Source: UBA2336 sp037443645 (GTDB taxonomy: Bacteria; Bacteroidota; Bacteroidia; Cytophagales; Cyclobacteriaceae). From it: 7,758 nt of DNA. The position numbers were made by a program, and so were the translations under genes. The stretch covers positions 1-7,758 of the forward strand of contig JBBINY010000078.1 of NCBI GenBank assembly GCA_037443645.1, given 5' to 3'. The notes under the pieces are model-generated. The model was not told the DNA's origin. It saw nothing but the letters and a program-made list of their open reading frames with translations, and did not search any database. Each line of letters starts with the position of its first letter. Position 1 is the stretch's first letter. Positions 5,347 to 7,758 of this stretch are shown in pieces.

Positions 5347-7752
5347 TTATACTTCCTTACGAAGCACCTGCAGCGGAGGAGTGGCAATCACTTCCCGTGA
5401 ATTCCACCAACCGATCAGCACGGTAAGAAATACCACACCGGCTGCAGTGGTAACCAATTCTGCCCAGTCAAAGGCGAATGTGATCTTGAAAAAGAACCGG
5501 GTGAGAAGGTATCCCCCTCCCAACGAAAGGATCATGCCGGTAAGAGCAGCAAATAAGCCAAGGTATCCATATTCAATCAGTGTAATGCTTGCGATTTGTG
5601 TGGTGCGGGCACCCAGGGTGCGCAACAATACATTTTCCTTAATCCGCACAAACTTGCTGTTGATTACAGCACCAGCCAATACCACCAACCCCGTAACAAT
5701 ACTGAACAGCGCCATAAACCGGATTACGGCACCGAGTTTATCAAAAAGTTCGTTCACCGTACTGAGTATGAGCCGGAGATCAATCAAAGAAACATTCGGA
5801 AAGCGCATTACCAGTTGCTGTTGAAACTGGTTGGCTTGCTGCTGCTCATTAACGTGTGTAGAGGTAACAAACACCTGAGGCGCACTCTCCAACACCCCTG
5901 AAGGAAATACAAATATGAAGTTGGGAGGGTCTTTCGGCCAATCCACTTTGCGAATGCCACTGATCCATACCTTAACCGGAACACCCTGAACATCAAATAC
6001 CAGCGAATCGCCCACTGAAACGTCAAGGTTCTCGTGCATGCCTTCCGAAATAGTAACCCATACTGAATCACGACCGGGTGCTTTTTTCTGCAACTCACCT
6101 TTGATCTGTTCTTCGGAGTGATGCAGGCTGTCGCGGTAGGTAACACGGTACTCACGCGTTAACGCCCAATTGGGAATGCGGTCAGTCGTGTCGCGTTGCA
6201 GTTGATCAACCGGCTTCCCTTTTAACTCCGCAATGCGACAGGTCACTATGGGTACCACCTGGTTTACGGGTAGATTATTCTCCCGCATTAAATCAATAAC
6301 ACCCTCCTTTTGGGTTGGCTGGATATCGAACAAGATTGTATTCGATTGATTTTCACGACCGCTGAATTCAACCTGACTTAAAAGACTCCTCTCAATGATA
6401 TTAAGGGTAGCCACAATAAATGCACCCAGCCCAATGGTTACCATCAGCACGCGGGTTTGATTATTTGGCCTGAATAAATTGGCAAGCGCATGACGCCATG
6501 CAAACGATGCCTTTACCGGGAAAAATCTTCGTATCAANNNNNNNNNNNNNNNNNNNNNNNNNNNNNNNNNNNNNNNNNNNNNNNNNNNNNNNNNNNNNNN
6601 NNNNNNNNNNNNNNNNNNNNNNNNNNNNNNNNNNNNNAGAAGAATTCCCTTCATTACCGACAGCCATGAAACCGATAGCTTCACTTCAACCGGCAACAAC
6701 TTTCCAAATAAAACAGGAATGACTTGCTGAATACCAATGCCCAACAACGACCCGATAAGACTTCCGGCAATGCCGAGAAAAAAAATCTGGATAAAGAAAA
6801 TGGAAAAGGCCTGCCAGCCGGATGAGCCGACACATCGGAGCACGGCCACTTCGGCTCGTTTTTCGCGGGCATAGATATGCACCGAACTCGCAATACCGAT
6901 GCACCCGAGGATGAGCGCAATAAATGCCAGCAGAGAAAAGAACCGGTACACCGACTGAAACGCATCGCCTAGTTCACGCTTGCGTTCCGTAACATCATCA
7001 AATCCATGACCATACTTGCGTGCCAACGGACGGATCAGCGATGTCAACTCTTCAGCCTGCTTTTCCGCATCGGCTTTAATATACTTTCTGTAGTTAACCC
7101 GGCTGCCGTATTGCACCAGGCCTGTTGAATCAAGGTCGCTCATGGAAATATAAACCGAAGGCGTAAAGGTTGACAGAATGCCCCCTCCACCGGGAATCCG
7201 GGTAACCACACCGGCAACCGGAAATTTTGAATTGCCTATTTTGATTGAATCGCCCGAGCTGACTTCATACTGGCTGGCCAATGTTTCATCAAGCAACGCA
7301 TACCCACCCGCTTTCATGGTTTGGTATGCATTGGCAGGAAGTGTTTCCAGCTTTCCGTAAAACGGGAATCCACCGCGTAATGCCACCAGCCTGATTAACC
7401 GTGAGTCTCCGGAATTGAGGAACAAAACCATCGAAGCCATGTCGGCTTCGTCTGCCAGTTCAGCCGGAATGGAGTCGAACAGCGTAAGCAACTCCGGCTC
7501 AAATGGCCGATTGGCATTCACCACCATATCAGCACCCAGCAACTCTTTGGCGTTCCGGTCTATGTCGGTTTGAAGCCCGTTATTCATAGAGTCCAGGGCA
7601 ACAACTGCCATGATGCCCGTGATCAATGAAGCCATGAAGAGTGAGAGCCGCGACACATTATGCCGGGCATCGCGCCACGCCATGCGCCACACCCATCTAT
7701 CCTGAAAGATGTTTCGGGATTTTCGCTGGAGCCGGATGATGTATTCAATCAT
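5347..7752 (-). CDS. FtsX/MacB-type ABC transporter permease (YbbP-like), contains assembly gap
   Basis: About 801 residues long, this is a two-domain FtsX-type permease resembling the YbbP (COG3127) group, which pairs with a YbbA/LolD-like ATPase in export or mechanotransmission. An N-terminal membrane segment (about 36-54) is followed by a large extracytoplasmic domain (55-265). The first FtsX domain follows, with membrane segments near 271-291 and 316-342 and the cytoplasmic motif REKRAEVAVLRCVGSS at 296-311. The N run removes residues 372-405, where another membrane segment would be expected. Further on are a segment near 434-451, a second extracytoplasmic domain (455-675) and the C-terminal FtsX domain. 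That domain has segments at 679-697, 725-750 and 768-784, the matching motif RIKENVLLRTLGART at 703-717, and a final PPLQVLRKEV. The ATG at 7752 is used; Met24, just before AWRDARHN, is an alternative start, and the frame is open to the window edge. The ATPase gene is not in the window. Substrate unknown. Confidence 0.9.
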   Translation of the reverse strand: MIEYIIRLQRKSRNIFQDRWVWRMAWRDARHNVSRLSLFMASLITGIMAVVALDSMNNGLQTDIDRNAKELLGADMVVNANRPFEPELLTLFDSIPAELADEADMASMVLFLNSGDSRLIRLVALRGGFPFYGKLETLPANAYQTMKAGGYALLDETLASQYEVSSGDSIKIGNSKFPVAGVVTRIPGGGGILSTFTPSVYISMSDLDSTGLVQYGSRVNYRKYIKADAEKQAEELTSLIRPLARKYGHGFDDVTERKRELGDAFQSVYRFFSLLAFIALILGCIGIASSVHIYAREKRAEVAVLRCVGSSGWQAFSIFFIQIFFLGIAGSLIGSLLGIGIQQVIPVLFGKLLPVEVKLSVSWLSVMKGILXXXXXXXXXXXXXXXXXXXXXXXXXXXXXXXXXXLIRRFFPVKASFAWRHALANLFRPNNQTRVLMVTIGLGAFIVATLNIIERSLLSQVEFSGRENQSNTILFDIQPTQKEGVIDLMRENNLPVNQVVPIVTCRIAELKGKPVDQLQRDTTDRIPNWALTREYRVTYRDSLHHSEEQIKGELQKKAPGRDSVWVTISEGMHENLDVSVGDSLVFDVQGVPVKVWISGIRKVDWPKDPPNFIFVFPSGVLESAPQVFVTSTHVNEQQQANQFQQQLVMRFPNVSLIDLRLILSTVNELFDKLGAVIRFMALFSIVTGLVVLAGAVINSKFVRIKENVLLRTLGARTTQIASITLIEYGYLGLFAALTGMILSLGGGYLLTRFFFKITFAFDWAELVTTAAGVVFLTVLIGWWNSREVIATPPLQVLRKEV
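6538..6637. other. Assembly gap (100 N)
   Basis: A run of exactly 100 unknown bases lies inside the ABC permease gene. The round number indicates a scaffolding placeholder rather than a measured length. The reading frame happens to continue across it, and the missing region would carry about one membrane segment of the first FtsX domain, so the true gap may be close to 100 bp, but this cannot be confirmed from the sequence. Confidence 0.98.
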
Positions 7753-7758
7753 AGTGGA

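Noticed and set aside
1..7758. CRISPR array, rRNA or conventional insertion sequence
   Set aside because: No regular short spaced repeats, rRNA sequence or transposase-like frame was found on either strand.

Overview
The window looks like Bacteroidota, most likely a Cytophagales-type organism from a draft or metagenome assembly. The main evidence is a large secreted protein with a C-terminal type B (CHU_C / gliding-motility-associated) sorting domain of the type IX secretion system, which is confined to this phylum. Supporting evidence is the A/T-rich gene starts without clear Shine-Dalgarno sequences, a TAnnTTTG-like promoter, and a tRNA that does not encode CCA. A run of exactly 100 N marks a scaffold gap. 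All genes lie on the minus strand, so transcription runs from high to low coordinates.

Region by region, in the direction of transcription: (1) 7752-5347, a YbbP/FtsX-like ABC transporter permease interrupted by the N gap. (2) 35 bp later, 5311-2015, a 1098-residue exported protein with a DUF7948-like N-terminal domain, seven SBBP-like propeller repeats, PKD/Ig-like domains and a T9SS type B tail. (3) 1989-1244, two identical tandem copies of a small GIY-YIG nuclease gene. Between them lies a broken 5' half of a tRNA gene whose D-loop has been expanded into a perfect palindrome. (4) 1243-1170, an intact tRNA with anticodon CAT, followed by an intrinsic terminator at 1160-1134. (5) 1124-6, a membrane site-2-type (M50) zinc metalloprotease whose start codon is only nine bases past the terminator's U tract.

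The large genes are ordinary Bacteroidota chromosomal genes. The unusual part is 1170-1989. A 355-bp unit (GIY-YIG gene, spacer, candidate tRNA promoter and first bases of the tRNA) is present twice without a mismatch, and each copy ends in tRNA 5' sequence. Only the copy nearest the real 3' half makes a complete tRNA. The arrangement resembles a minimal nuclease-bearing element that sits against a tRNA gene and rebuilds its promoter and 5' half. A simple tandem duplication, or an assembly problem, remains possible. In the present arrangement the tRNA-type promoter of the upstream copy would transcribe the tRNA remnant and then the second nuclease gene.
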